From the NCBI GenBank assembly GCA_002786025.1, contig NHNW01000010.1, positions 868,001 to 932,000 on the forward strand: DNA of 64,000 nt, read 5' to 3'. The notes below the pieces were generated by a model, which made no database searches, was not told where the DNA came from, and was given only the letters and a program-made list of their open reading frames with translations. Position 1 is the stretch's first letter. Each line of letters begins with the position of its first letter. Shown piece after piece: positions 12,835 through 23,099 of the stretch. The stretch comes from Zasmidium citrigriseum. Taxonomy: Eukaryota > Ascomycota > Dothideomycetes > Mycosphaerellales > Mycosphaerellaceae. A program made the position numbers and the translations under genes.

Positions 12835-13869
12835 CTAGCACGTGGCTGGTCCTGAAGGAGACTCCAACGCAATCTTTGCAAGAATGCGAGCGACCTTCTC
12901 AGTCGTCGACCCTCTGTTCAGCTCCCAACGTTCATCCAAAGCCCGGAGGACGTGAGACTCATCGCCGTGGATCCTTTGAATTGTCTCTACAATGTCCTGC
13001 ACAGCTCTACTCTCGTATTCAGGTCCATGAGCATCTTGGTTAGCTGGGTCACGACTCCGGGGCCTTCCTTGATTGATGGAATAGTGACCAGTGCTCTGTT
13101 GACGAGAGGTTGCAGCGCTTTTGCTCGACGCGTCACCCAGCTGCTGTGTCTTTACAAGCCCAGAGGAGTCCGCATATCCATTTGGCTGCGAATGGCAATT
13201 CCTCATGTGCGCCAGAAGGTGGTCCCTCCTTTTGAAAGTCTTCCTCTGGCTGCCTCCTGGACAAAGATCGCACCTGAGTTCCAGGTTGTGTGTTCTCCTA
13301 TGCCTCGTCCACGAGTCCCTCCGAGTGTAACTTGCACCACAGCCAGTCACCGGACAGACAAAGATACGATGTCCAGAGATTTTGGCATGTTGCTCCAGGG
13401 AGTACACATTCTCAAATCTCCTAGAGCACTTGCGGCAACTCAGTCGAGTGTATTCATTGGTCGGCTCACGATCTTCTGGAGGTGGAGGGCCGTAAGTGTA
13501 TGATGGCGTGGAAGAAAATTTCGAAAGCGAGCGTTCCGAGAGGGTGTTCTCATCCCAGAGATCCTGCGATACGGGCAACGGTCCGTACGGGCCTGAGAGC
13601 AATTCCTGGGACACATAACCTCCTGGAATCAGCAACTCCCATCATCTGCGTCAAGGCTCTCACACACCGTGCTGGAGCGAAGATTCTGGCTTTTGCCATC
13701 CATCGATATTGTTGCTTCCGGGATGAAATCCATGGCGTTGTAGCAATTCTGGACTGCAAAGGTCCTCTTGCAGCAAAGCTTCGATTCCGGAGATTGGAGC
13801 GTGAACATTATTGGCATGATCTAGGCCTTCGAAATGAGTGTCAATATCGCGAAGAAAAGTCGTTGCCAT
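12835..13869 (-). CDS. C2H2 zinc-finger protein, putative transcription factor
   Basis: Two exons, 13668-13869 and 12835-13622, are joined across a 45-nt intron whose donor and acceptor restore the frame at GGYVSQELL; the product has 329 residues. Three zinc-finger-like units follow each other in the middle: a C-x2-C...H unit (SCRKCSRRF...HAKISGH), a C-x4-C unit (VCPVTGC...RHRRTH), and a C-x2-C...HMRNCH unit. The C-terminal part (about 265-329) is predicted helical and ends close to SPSGPATC. Finger spacing resembles fungal C2H2 proteins of unknown target. Function as a transcription factor is inferred from the fingers; no orthologue with known function was recognised. Confidence 0.8.
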
Positions 13870-15592
13870 TGCAGGAAGAACATCGCGAAGGGGAACAACA
13901 AATGTACTTGGAAGGCCGCCGGTCTATATAACGCCCTCCACTGTTTTGGTCCGTGGACACGCCAAACAGGACACGGGGATCAACTTGCCTGGCTGCCTCT
14001 CGGCACACGGATCGCATCCTCTCGACGTATGAGACCGATGACCACTACAGGTGTGTCCCGTGCAGAGGCTACATGCAGCTGCAACAAAGTCCGAGCGAGC
14101 TAAGGGGGAGCTGGTAGCTGGCATGTGCATCAGCCAATCAATCGAAGCTGATGGCGCCCCGGCTGAACTTCACGTCCTGACGTAGTAGCGCTGCCTCTTG
14201 CCCATTGCCCATTGCCCTTTGCCGTATATCATTCACACCAGAGGGCAACGGTAGTCTAATTCCTGGAATGAACCTTTGCTTCTCGGCTGTTCAATTTTGC
14301 CGAAGAAACGGGCTCAATATCTGCTATTGCACTCCACGACCGCCCACAGCCGCCTCGGCTGCTCGCCCTCACCGGTCACGATGCATACGACTACACCTTG
14401 CCTGTTCTTGCACGCCCGGACGGGTCGCATGCCCAAAATACAGCTGCATGAAACGATGGAGCTCCGTCACGCGTGATCCTTCGACTGCAGCCGACTTGCT
14501 GACACCCAATGGCCCTTCACCTTACCCACACCTAGCTCTCCGATACAACACCAATCGTCGATGGCCACGACGCAGTGATGCAGCACGGCAACTGCACGAC
14601 CAGCGCTACGAGTTGAGGACTTCAAGTGGTCGAATCTATTGCATGACCCGTGTTCCCCGGAGGCCGCCCCTGCAAGAGATCGAGCGAATAGCACGGTCAA
14701 GCTTACGACGATGGTCGCATCACACCAAGCACACAGAAATCAGGAATCACAGCAGCCGTGGCGGGGTCAAATCCTCAGGCTCCTCAAAGAGAAGGAAGCA
14801 ACGCAGAAGATGTCGTCACGGACAAACCGAGGTGCTACTCTCAGGCATTCAGACATTGCCATGCTCCTGAGGCATTGCTCCCGTCGGCACTGGCGTTTTG
14901 ACAGAGCGGTCTTCGTCACTGCTGGGATGATTGGCTGCCTTTTTGGTTGTTCGGGAGTCAGACGGCGAGTGCAGGCTTACGATCAAGAGCTGTTACAGCT
15001 TTCCTCAGGACAATGCCGCGGCGAGCTGCCAAGGAGCTGGACAGTGGACCCGGAGACTCATTCCTCTATACCCTCCGAAGTGGACGATGCCGGTGCCGAG
15101 CAAGATCGCCTGTGGTTGGTTTGGTGGTTGTTTCGGCTGCCCTGACCTTTCCAATGCGGCTTTCGGTTTCTTTCACGTCGGCAGAAATTGATCACACTGG
15201 CTGCTGCGGTGGTAAGTACGGATAACGGATCTACTGCCCAGAGATATAACGCCCGACCCCAGAGGCCTCAAATGATGTGCGCGCCCTCTGGTTCGAAGGG
15301 CGATTGGGTCCGTTTTAGCTGGGGGTGGGCGACGCGTGAGAAGCTCGAACCCCCGCTGTGCTTGCGTGAGTACTACTCTTCGTCGCCACCGCCGACGACG
15401 TTGTTCCCGCGCATCTTTCTTCGTCATTGCACCATTGTATTCTGCTCTCTCAAGTCACTTCTTGAGAATATCCATCTCCTGCAGCCTCCCGAACTCCAAG
15501 CACTTTTCTCTGGAACACTCATCTCACTCACCCCGGCTCCTTCCGAATCCGTCGCAATCCCACTGCTGACGCAGGCTGCCACGGTCGCGAAC
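13870..15592. other. 1.7-kb intergenic tract
   Basis: It separates the divergent zinc-finger and repeat-protein genes and so must include both promoters. A CTATATAA sequence at about 13924-13931 could be a TATA element, although its distance to the zinc-finger ATG is short. Frames of up to 221 codons occur (14205-14870) but lack recognisable domains and splice signals. The last 200 bp before 15593 are C/T-rich, as in a plus-strand fungal leader. Confidence 0.4.
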
Positions 15593-16474
15593 ATGGCCCC
15601 AAATCAATCCAAGGAAGTGCGCACCGGTTCGAGAACAAGCTCCTGTGAGTAGATAAATGTGGAATAAAGACCCGACTCACAGGAAATAGCTGTCCGCTCC
15701 AGAAGCGATTATGGCGGCTCCGTCAACGGTATCAACGGTAGCGTTGCTGGACGATCCTACAGTGAGTTCATCCGCCGGCGACATCCACTGCGCTATACTG
15801 ACTGCAGTTCAGATGGCGCACAGACTCACCAGGGAGCGGCTGGCGGTGGGTATGGCCCCCTGAATCAACTCCCTGGCGGATATCAGCAGGCGCCCGCAAT
15901 CATCAACGGCCACCCGCAGAACGTCCCTAGACCATACACAGACCCAAACGTTTATGCGCACATGGGATATGGCCCTTCGACGGAGGAGATTGACGCATTG
16001 GGCAGACTCGACACCCTTGTGCCGTGGCAGCCTCCTGTTCGTGTGCCAGCAGAGCCTCACGCTCCCGGGCCAGCTGCAAATGGCGACGCTCGCACTCCTG
16101 CTCGCCCGCAACAACCGCAGCCTGAACGCCCAGGAGCACTTGGCGGCACTCAACCTGCTGCTCACAGTCAATACAACGCATCTGCTTACACTTACCGCGA
16201 TGCATCGCACCCTCCCCAGGTAGTTGCAAATGGCGCCGGACAAACTCCCGCTGTTCGCTCGCAACAACTGCAGCCTGAGCGTGCGGGAGTATCTGGCAGT
16301 GGTCAACCTGCTGCCGGCAGTCAATACCACAACGCCTCTGATTACACATACCGCAATGCATCGCGACCTTCTCGGCCAAGCTATCCGCAGCAATACCATC
16401 CCAACAGCGCCTACCGCAGTCAGCAGTATCCCCCGAACTATCCTCGCCGCCCGGGAAACGGCAATGGCAACTAG
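15593..16474 (+). CDS. Gly/Pro/Gln-rich protein with two 50-residue tandem repeats, unknown function
   Basis: Three exons, 15593-15644, 15690-15761 and 15813-16474, give 261 residues. The third-exon acceptor is the second of two AGs (TTCAG after CTGCAG); only this one keeps the downstream frame open. The protein is low in complexity, rich in Gly, Pro, Gln, Asn, Tyr and Ser. Its second half contains an imperfect duplication with a 50-residue period; both copies carry a TPA block, a QPER block, QPAA, and a YTYR(D/N)AS block. The C-terminus is a YPQQY/YPPNYP-rich tail. No signal peptide, membrane segment or known domain was recognised. Disorder is inferred from composition. Confidence 0.75.
16075..16370 (+). 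repeat. 150-bp tandem duplication inside the repeat-protein gene
   Basis: A unit starting GCAAATGGCG at 16075 restarts at 16225, giving two copies with a period of 150 bp. Copies differ by scattered substitutions and small compensating indels while keeping frame. It encodes the two 50-residue protein repeats. Confidence 0.75.
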
Positions 16475-17214
16475 ACCTCTCGCGAAAAACCAGTTGCCAT
16501 TGCTGTAGATGTGTTATGAGGGATACCGGCGTTGTGACAGAGCAGGACAACAGAACGAGAGAACTGTATCAAGATACCCCAAGTCCGCCATCACCGGCGT
16601 AATTGGAGTAGCAAAAGAAAGAACGGAAACCAGAGCCATCTAATGACTAGAAGCCAAAGAGTAGACCGCAGGCGGTAGATCTGAAGGGCAGGCAAGACTA
16701 GTAATTTATGTAGGCTGGGAAATCTGAGGGCTTTTTGTTTGTGTGCCGTGCCGCATCCCATCGCTCAGCCCCTCAACGCCTCGCGCGTCTAGCTGTCATT
16801 CAGCTCTGTGCGCTACTGACCGGTGGCTGTTCGCATCGCCTTTTGGAGTCATTTGTCGCTGTGAGTGTTGCTGCGCCCTTTCCTCAGCCCGGCGGCCTCT
16901 CCAGGCGTCAATGGGCGGCGTTGCGTCACACTTCCAGCAGATCGATGTAGTTGTGTCCAGGTATGCTGAGTCGCAAGTCTGAGCACGCTCGTGAAGAGTA
17001 AGTGAAGGCTTTTCGTACTATCTACACACAGGCCGTAAGCCCATAATTTGAGCAGAAACGGGAGACGAAGCCGTTACCACCCCAGTGAAAGCCCATTTTG
17101 CGATGCCCCATGCTGTTATCCCCATAGAAGTAGTATCTCATACTTTCCACAACCTCTCAACGCCTTGCTTGCTTGATCTCTTGCTTACGAGTACAAATGG
17201 AAAACGTTCCCTGC
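16475..17214. other. Convergent intergenic region
   Basis: The 740 bp lie between the 3' ends of the repeat-protein gene and the stomatin-like gene. No gene, structured RNA or repeat was recognised. Confidence 0.45.
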
Positions 17215-18486
17215 TCAATGCCTCTCCTGCGTGCGGTCGAAGCTCTCAAGCACGCTCTGTTGGATTTCGGTCTTGCCCATCGGCTTGTCTCCAGGATTTG
17301 AGTCTGACTCGCCTTCTGATGCTTTCTTCTCATCCGAGAGGAGCTTCTGTGCTTGAGCCTTGGCCTGGGACTGGCTGACGTTGCCGTAGACAGACATGGC
17401 GGTAGCAATCATCTGACCAATGTCGCCGACGTTGCCAGGTACAACGACTGAAGTACCCTCCTTCGCAAGCTTGCCGAACGCATCAACGTACTTCTCAGCA
17501 ACCGAGAGCGAGACAGCACCTTGAGCAGACTGCTTGCCTTCAGACAAGCTCTTCGCAACAGCATCAATACCCGCGGCAGTAGCCTGAGCCTTGAGAAGAA
17601 TAGCTTCGGCCTCACCAGACGCTGCATTGATCTGCTCTGCCTTAATAGCCTCAGACGCGAGAATGACGGACTGCTTGCGACCCTCAGCGATGTTGATGGC
17701 CGACTGCCTCTGACCTTCCGAGTCCAGAATCTCAGCACGCTTGCTTCGCTCCGCCGTGACCTGTCTGTGCATGGCCTCCACCACCGGTCCCGGCGCATGA
17801 ATATCCCGGATCTCGTATCTCAAACACCGCACTCCCCAATCCGCTGCCGCCTCGTTGATCGCTTGCGTGATGTTGGTGTTGAGAGCCGCCCGCTCCTTGA
17901 GGACGTGGTCCAGCGTCAGCTGTCCGATCTCGCTTCTCATTGTCGTCTGTGCGAGTTGTGAAATGGCATAGTCTGCATCTTCCACGCCGTAGCTGGCCTT
18001 GAATGGGTCGAAGACTCTGGTGTACAGCACACCGTCAAGCTCCAGCGTTACATTGTCCGCCGTGATCGCACTCTGCGACGGTATCTCCATAGCATTCTCC
18101 TTCAAGCTCTTGACATAGGCTATCCGATCGATGACTGGTACGAGAATCGCCAGACCGGGTTGCAATATCCGATTGAAACGGCCCATGCGCTCCACGATCC
18201 AGGCAGTTTGCTGAGGCACGAATTTGACGACGGTGTTTGCGGGGAGTGACGATCGCTGGAAGTACGTGTTAGGTGGGCCTCCGACTGTGGACGAAGAGCG
18301 GAATATGCTCTCTGATGGCGATGGCAAGGCATTCTGTGGCGTTGATGAGAAGGTGGCTCGTTGGGCGGCGTAGACGATGGGATAGCGGGAGTTCTGCAGA
18401 GCTGCGATGGAGCGGCGAGATAGTGCGGGCCTGGACGATGCGAGTAGGGCCATGGCGGGCTCGAGCGCCTTTGTTGATGGAGCCAT
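17215..18486 (-). CDS. Stomatin-like protein 2 homologue (SPFH/prohibitin domain), mitochondrial
   Basis: The single-exon gene encodes 423 residues from the ATG at 18486 (MAPSTKALEP); upstream in-frame codons lack family resemblance. The first 60 residues are rich in Arg, Ser and Ala and poor in acids, as in a mitochondrial presequence. The SPFH core includes FVPQQTAWIVERMGRF, a proline-rich LQPGLAILVPVIDRI segment, and ISQLAQTTMRSEIGQLTLD, followed by the Ala/Glu-rich helical region around QRQSAINIAEGRKQS. SLP2 proteins scaffold cardiolipin-rich inner-membrane domains and associate with prohibitins and respiratory complexes. Location and role are inferred from the family. Confidence 0.92.
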   Translation of the reverse strand: MAPSTKALEPAMALLASSRPALSRRSIAALQNSRYPIVYAAQRATFSSTPQNALPSPSESIFRSSSTVGGPPNTYFQRSSLPANTVVKFVPQQTAWIVERMGRFNRILQPGLAILVPVIDRIAYVKSLKENAMEIPSQSAITADNVTLELDGVLYTRVFDPFKASYGVEDADYAISQLAQTTMRSEIGQLTLDHVLKERAALNTNITQAINEAAADWGVRCLRYEIRDIHAPGPVVEAMHRQVTAERSKRAEILDSEGQRQSAINIAEGRKQSVILASEAIKAEQINAASGEAEAILLKAQATAAGIDAVAKSLSEGKQSAQGAVSLSVAEKYVDAFGKLAKEGTSVVVPGNVGDIGQMIATAMSVYGNVSQSQAKAQAQKLLSDEKKASEGESDSNPGDKPMGKTEIQQSVLESFDRTQERH

Positions 18487-18689
18487 GCTGGTGTATCGCT
18501 GTTGTTTGTCGAGATGGCTGAAGCTGTCGTGTGAGAGAGTGGGTAGCTTCTGCCCCAAAAGCTTACAACGCACGGGCCGAGCCTCTCCCGCAGCTACGAG
18601 TGAATTCACATGCAAATGTCACTAATCTCGCTATGTGACACTTTTCTGTTGGTTAACAGGGTGCGCTTGAAACGAATCGCCTTCGCACC

Positions 18690-18712
18690 TTCTATAAAGA
18701 TCTATAAAAGCC
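18690..18712 (-). promoter_or_regulatory. Candidate TATA-like element upstream of the stomatin-like gene
   Basis: The sequence CTATAAAGATCTATAAAAG (plus strand) contains two overlapping TATA-like cores and sits about 200 bp upstream of the stomatin-like ATG, just behind the F-box stop codon. Read on the minus strand the core is TTTATAGATCTTTATAG. Orientation and use are inferred. Confidence 0.3.
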
Positions 18713-18717
18713 ATCCC

Positions 18718-20193
18718 TCATGGTGGGTCATCATCCTCATCCCAGTCCATAACATCTCCAAAACCCCCGTCTCTCTGGATGCTAGGAAGCATTGTACTCT
18801 TTCCCAACAGATAAGACTGCACTGCTTGCTCGTAAGGAGCGTCAAAGTCTGTGCCTTTAGACAGCACGCACAGATGGCTGACAGAAGTCCCTTCATCTTC
18901 TCTAGCATCGTCCCAAAGCTGCTCCATATACACATGTTCTAGCTCGACGACTCTCGGTATTTGCTCTATGGCAAGATCCACATCATGGATGAGCATATCT
19001 CGGAGCTCTAGCCCTCTCAGGGTCTTCGAGTGGTTTCTGAGGAAGGCGATCAATATTTCTGCTGGGATATTCGTTGCAAGCGACAGGTGTTTGATGTCGG
19101 GCCATAGGACATTTTCGGAGCCATCTAAGAAGAGCGTTTCGAGCTGTGAAGTATCGTCATCAGGACTGAGTTCATCGTCACCATACCTGAGTTCAAGCCT
19201 TTGAAGTTGCCTGGCCAGGCGCAAAAACTCCATGGTCTCCCTCGCCATCCCGCTGCCGTTCAACCGGGCACTGAGTGTCGCATGCGGAACGTGTAGGCGA
19301 AGACTTGTTAGGTGGCGGAAGCCTTCATGAAGCTGATGGATGCCCGAATGACGAAGCTCATATTCGAAGATCGTGCCTGAGTGCTGGTTGAGAAGCGTTC
19401 CATAGGGGTCCAGGTGGGCAGAATGGACATGTAGCGACGAAAGCTGTTTTGTGCCAGAGAAAGACGCTCGATATGCGACAGCCTCTAGTAGAGAAAGCGC
19501 GGCGTGGCCTGACAGGTATGCGTAATTCGACTCATGGAAATCAGTAGAATACATCCAATCGTCTGGGCCGACAAGAATCTGCTCGCGCAGACCCTTCCAG
19601 ACAGGCCACTGGTTTGTCCGGCCAGCGAAAGGGGTGGTGCACTGCACTCTCGCCTCGATGAGGCTGGGTAGCATTGCAAAGTATTCTTTGAAGGCGATGC
19701 CCAAAGAGTTCTTGCGCCAGTTGACCTGGTCCCGAACATACGATTTGTACGCCGCGTAGCCCATCTCAAGTTGCTCGTCACTGAAGCCATGCCGCGGGAG
19801 AGACTCGTACTTTGCACCCGGATTGCTGTCCAAAAGACTCTGCGAAGTCTGGCATGATCTTGCTTGTACTCCTGTAGCTTGTACTCTGAATGGTGCGAGC
19901 CACTCGCTGAAAGGAGGTCGATGGTCGATTGCCTTCTTCCATGACTCTTTTGACCAATCCGGTAAGATGTCTGAGTAGATGGTGAACTTCTTGACCCATC
20001 GAGATAGCGGCGACTTGGCCAAAGACTCTAATTTGTACACTCCACTTCCGAACAAGCCCATGTAGAAGTGCTCGAAGGTGGCTGGGGTGCTGGCAGCTCT
20101 CCACCGGCTGTCTACGAGACGAGCGTTCTTCAGGGATGCATGATCGCAGTGCTCGCATATGAGCGCGAGCAGCTCTTCTGGTAGGCGCTCCAT
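18718..20193 (-). CDS. F-box-like domain protein
   Basis: The uninterrupted gene encodes 491 residues starting at 20193, where the F-box motif begins at once: LPEELLALICEHCDHASLKNARLV, then a Trp in SRWRAAS. Such proteins usually act as substrate adaptors of SCF ubiquitin ligases by binding Skp1. The remaining sequence has spaced Leu-rich segments (for example LTSLRLHVPHATL and LQRLELRYGDDEL) that suggest degenerate leucine-rich repeats, and an acidic C-terminus. An in-frame extension up to 20385 exists but lies before the F-box and was rejected. The substrate is unknown. Confidence 0.8.
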   Translation of the reverse strand: MERLPEELLALICEHCDHASLKNARLVDSRWRAASTPATFEHFYMGLFGSGVYKLESLAKSPLSRWVKKFTIYSDILPDWSKESWKKAIDHRPPFSEWLAPFRVQATGVQARSCQTSQSLLDSNPGAKYESLPRHGFSDEQLEMGYAAYKSYVRDQVNWRKNSLGIAFKEYFAMLPSLIEARVQCTTPFAGRTNQWPVWKGLREQILVGPDDWMYSTDFHESNYAYLSGHAALSLLEAVAYRASFSGTKQLSSLHVHSAHLDPYGTLLNQHSGTIFEYELRHSGIHQLHEGFRHLTSLRLHVPHATLSARLNGSGMARETMEFLRLARQLQRLELRYGDDELSPDDDTSQLETLFLDGSENVLWPDIKHLSLATNIPAEILIAFLRNHSKTLRGLELRDMLIHDVDLAIEQIPRVVELEHVYMEQLWDDAREDEGTSVSHLCVLSKGTDFDAPYEQAVQSYLLGKSTMLPSIQRDGGFGDVMDWDEDDDPP

Positions 20194-20402
20194 TGTTGTC
20201 GATGCCTCGATTCGAGTGGAGATGGAGGTAGATGGAAGGAGTGAGGTCAAATGCGATGGATCGATCACGAGCTGGGATCTGAGCAGACTTTGGTGCCTTG
20301 CCGTTTTGGGCGCGATGGAGACGAACCAAACGAGAGTCGAGTCGTTCCTTGTTTCTGCCATTGCATCTCTCCTCCTACATCTCACACCTGAGTATTCTCA
20401 TC
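20194..20402. promoter_or_regulatory. Divergent promoter of F-box and Smr genes
   Basis: Only 209 bp separate the two outward-facing ATGs, so both core promoters must share this space. No TATA box was seen. Confidence 0.55.
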
Positions 20403-21306
20403 ATGGCTCATGCCGGCACTCGTTTAGGCGGTCATGGTATTTTCATCTCAATGCGACACTCCTAGAGCACACTAACACAATCCGCAGCCTTCAACCACGG
20501 TCCTTCATCAGACAGCGAGCAGGAATACGACCGCCTCAGAGATCTCGCGCGAAAAGAGCAAGGCCAACACCAGCATTATGCCGCCGAGGCTAGAAAAGCG
20601 TACGAGAAGGGCGACGGGGCCGGAGCGCACGAGATGTCGCAGCAAAGCAAGAATCATGCTGCTCAAGCGGACGCGTATAACAAACAGGCCTCCGAGTTCA
20701 TCTTCCGCGAGAATAATGCTATGGGCAAGGTTGCTGGAGATACCATAGACTTGCATGGCCAATATGTCGAAGAGGCAGAGGAGATTCTCGAGCAGCGGAT
20801 ACGTTATGCAAGGCAGACGGGACAGTCTCATTTGCATGTCATCGTGGGAAAAGGTAAGCTTGGGAAAGGCACTATGTGTTCGATGGTCTGGCTGATGAAT
20901 CGCAGGTAACCACAGCCCCGATCATGTGCAGAAGATCAAGCCCCGCGTCGAGCAAGTATGCCGCGAACTCGGACTACAATATCACACCGAGCACAACGAG
21001 GGACGAATGTACATCGACCTTCAAGGTGGACAGGTGAACCAAATGCCTTCGTACGACTACCAACAACATCACCAGCCGCAGCACGAGAACTACGGGAAAC
21101 CGCATTTCGAGACCGCATATCCAATGGGCAATGCTCCGTCGTATAGCTACGCTCAAGCCGCTGGCGGCCATCATGGTTACGACGGTCAACCCCAGATGCA
21201 ATACGGAGGACAAGGCGGATATCCTGGCCAGCCACAACAGCCCATGCAATACCAGGAGCCAGAGCAAAAGGAGAGCAAGTGCTGTGGGCTTTGCGTGGTT
21301 ATGTAG
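20403..21306 (+). CDS. Smr-domain protein with a C-terminal CaaX-like box
   Basis: Three exons, 20403-20436, 20488-20853 and 20906-21306, encode 266 residues. The N-terminal half is a charged helix (QEYDRLRDLARKEQ onward) matching the DUF1771 region that usually precedes Smr domains. The Smr domain carries the DLHG motif (TIDLHGQYVEEAEEIL) and the HVIVGKGNH motif that is completed only by splicing. Smr domains bind or cut nucleic acid in mismatch repair and mRNA quality control. A Gln/Tyr/Gly-rich linker follows. The C-terminus is unusual: CCGLCVVM fits a CaaX farnesylation signal with two nearby cysteines that could be palmitoylated. Lipidation is inferred. Confidence 0.9.
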
Positions 21307-22154
21307 TCTGGTCGGCGGCGGTCTTTATTCTTTTTGGATCTTGCTCTGGGCATACAGTGCTTCCCACGAAACGAAACACCGGATGGTTGGAATAGTAAGT
21401 TGGTGCCGTGAAGGCCCGCAAATATCTCGAAATGATGTTCCGACCGCAGTGACTGAGAGGACGAACAGGCTTGATGATGATATAATCGAGGTTCCAGGAA
21501 ACGATTCGAGCGTGCATATAGTGCGGTTCAATTGGATATGAACATTATATCGACGGATGCTCGCATGGAAAGAATTGAAAGCTGTTGCATACGAACCTTT
21601 GCACGAAATCGTTCTCCAGTCTCTGGAATACCGGATGAGCAGTTCGTGTTGATTTGTCTATCACAGGCCACCGACAGTGACAGCTCTTGGCGAATCCGAA
21701 ACTCGCACGTGGAGTCCAAGCTCCAGGTGGAGGTCCGGCGACTTCAGCTCGAGCTGAGACGAAGGCTGAGCCCGCAGCCACACGCCGTCTCTCAATGGTA
21801 ACATGCTAACGACAATCGGTTGGACTGTTGGCAAGAGCTCCTGTTTGGCGGCCTCACAGCCACAACACTTGGCCACCGGAATGGGCAGTGAGGGGCATCG
21901 GCTTCTACTGCGAGTAGCGGCACATCCAATGGCTTCCAAGGAAGCGCTTCACGCATGCGGTTTGGATCAGGCGCTTGACGTTGCACGCAGGACAGGCACG
22001 GGAAGCTAGACTTCAGCAGCTCGTTGTACAGCAGGTGACACATAAGGCGACCTGTTGCACCTTCCACATCGTCAGCTGTGCTCTCGACAGTCGTACTTCA
22101 ACCCTCCGAAGCTCTTCCTCTTGTTCGAAGCAAACTACAGCAGCTCAAGCAACA
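21307..22154. other. Intergenic between Smr and AIM24-like genes
   Basis: The 848 bp include the Smr 3' UTR and the promoter of the next gene. Nothing else was recognised. Confidence 0.45.
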
Positions 22155-23099
22155 ATGGCATATCAACAGCAACCAGTCTATGGTCAACAGCCAGACTACA
22201 CTCAGCAGCAGTACCAGCAACAGCAGCCGTATGGCCAGCAACCTCGTACGAACGACTCACAAACGAAGCCTGGAGACATTAGCTGACTTTACAGATTATG
22301 GACAAGCCGGTCACCAACAACCAGGCCCTCCAGGCCAATCCCACGCCGGGCACCCACCAGCACAAACAGACACAGGCTCTTTCCAAGGCGGCACCTACAA
22401 CATCACGCACCGCGATACCAACTCCGTCCTGAACATCGACCTCCAGCCCGGCGGCTCAGTGCGCTCCAAATCCGGTGCGATGGTCCACATGGCCGGTACA
22501 GTCCAACTCGCCGGTAAGATTAAGTTCTCGATGAAGAAGTTCTTCACCGGAGGCGAGATGTCCGAATCAACCTACAGTGGGAGCGGCAGAGTCGCTCTTG
22601 CTCCCAACTTGTTTGGCGACATCATCACGTTGCATGTCGATGGCAGACAACAGTGGACGATTGGCAAGGATGCTTTCTTGGCTTGTACCGCAGAGGTTAC
22701 GAAGGATACCAAGGCGCAGGGGATTGGCAAGGCGATGTTCTCTGGCGAGGATCTGTTTATCTACCGTGTGGGTGGGCAGGGTTTGATGTGGTTGACCAGC
22801 TTCGGTGCTGTGGACAGGCTTGATGTGAGTGACATCCTTTCATTTACCTTCGAAGAATTTCATGCTGATACAGCGTATAGCTCCAACCTGGCGAACAGCA
22901 TATTGTCGACAATGGCCATCTTGTGGCCTGGAGCTGCGATTACAAGATCGAGAAGGCCGGCGGAGGTGCCATGTCCAGCATGAAGACGGGTGAGGGATTG
23001 GTGTGTCGCTTTACAGGTCCAGGAACCGTGTACGTCCAAACGAGGAATATGGAGGAGTTCGAGCAGTTCATCCGTGCTCTTGCAGGTGGAAGCAGTTGA
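22155..23099 (+). CDS. AIM24-like protein (TRAP-like/AIM24 family)
   Basis: Exons are 22155-22245, 22295-22824 and 22881-23099, giving 279 residues. The first 60 residues are Gln/Tyr/Pro-rich. The rest is the beta-rich AIM24 fold: SVLNIDLQPGGSVRSKSGAMVHM, a Lys-rich MKKFFTGGEM segment, and Gly-rich turns such as GGQGLMWL, continuing after the last splice as LQPGEQHIVDNGHLVAW and ending FIRALAGGSS. Relatives include yeast Aim24, needed for mitochondrial inner-membrane integrity, and many cytosolic bacterial and fungal forms. No mitochondrial presequence is visible here, so a cytosolic form is likely. Function is inferred. Confidence 0.87.

Noticed and set aside
14205..14870. 221-codon plus-strand frame
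   Set aside because: Arg/Pro/Ser-rich composition, no domain, and competing frames over the same bases. It reads like GC-rich intergenic sequence.
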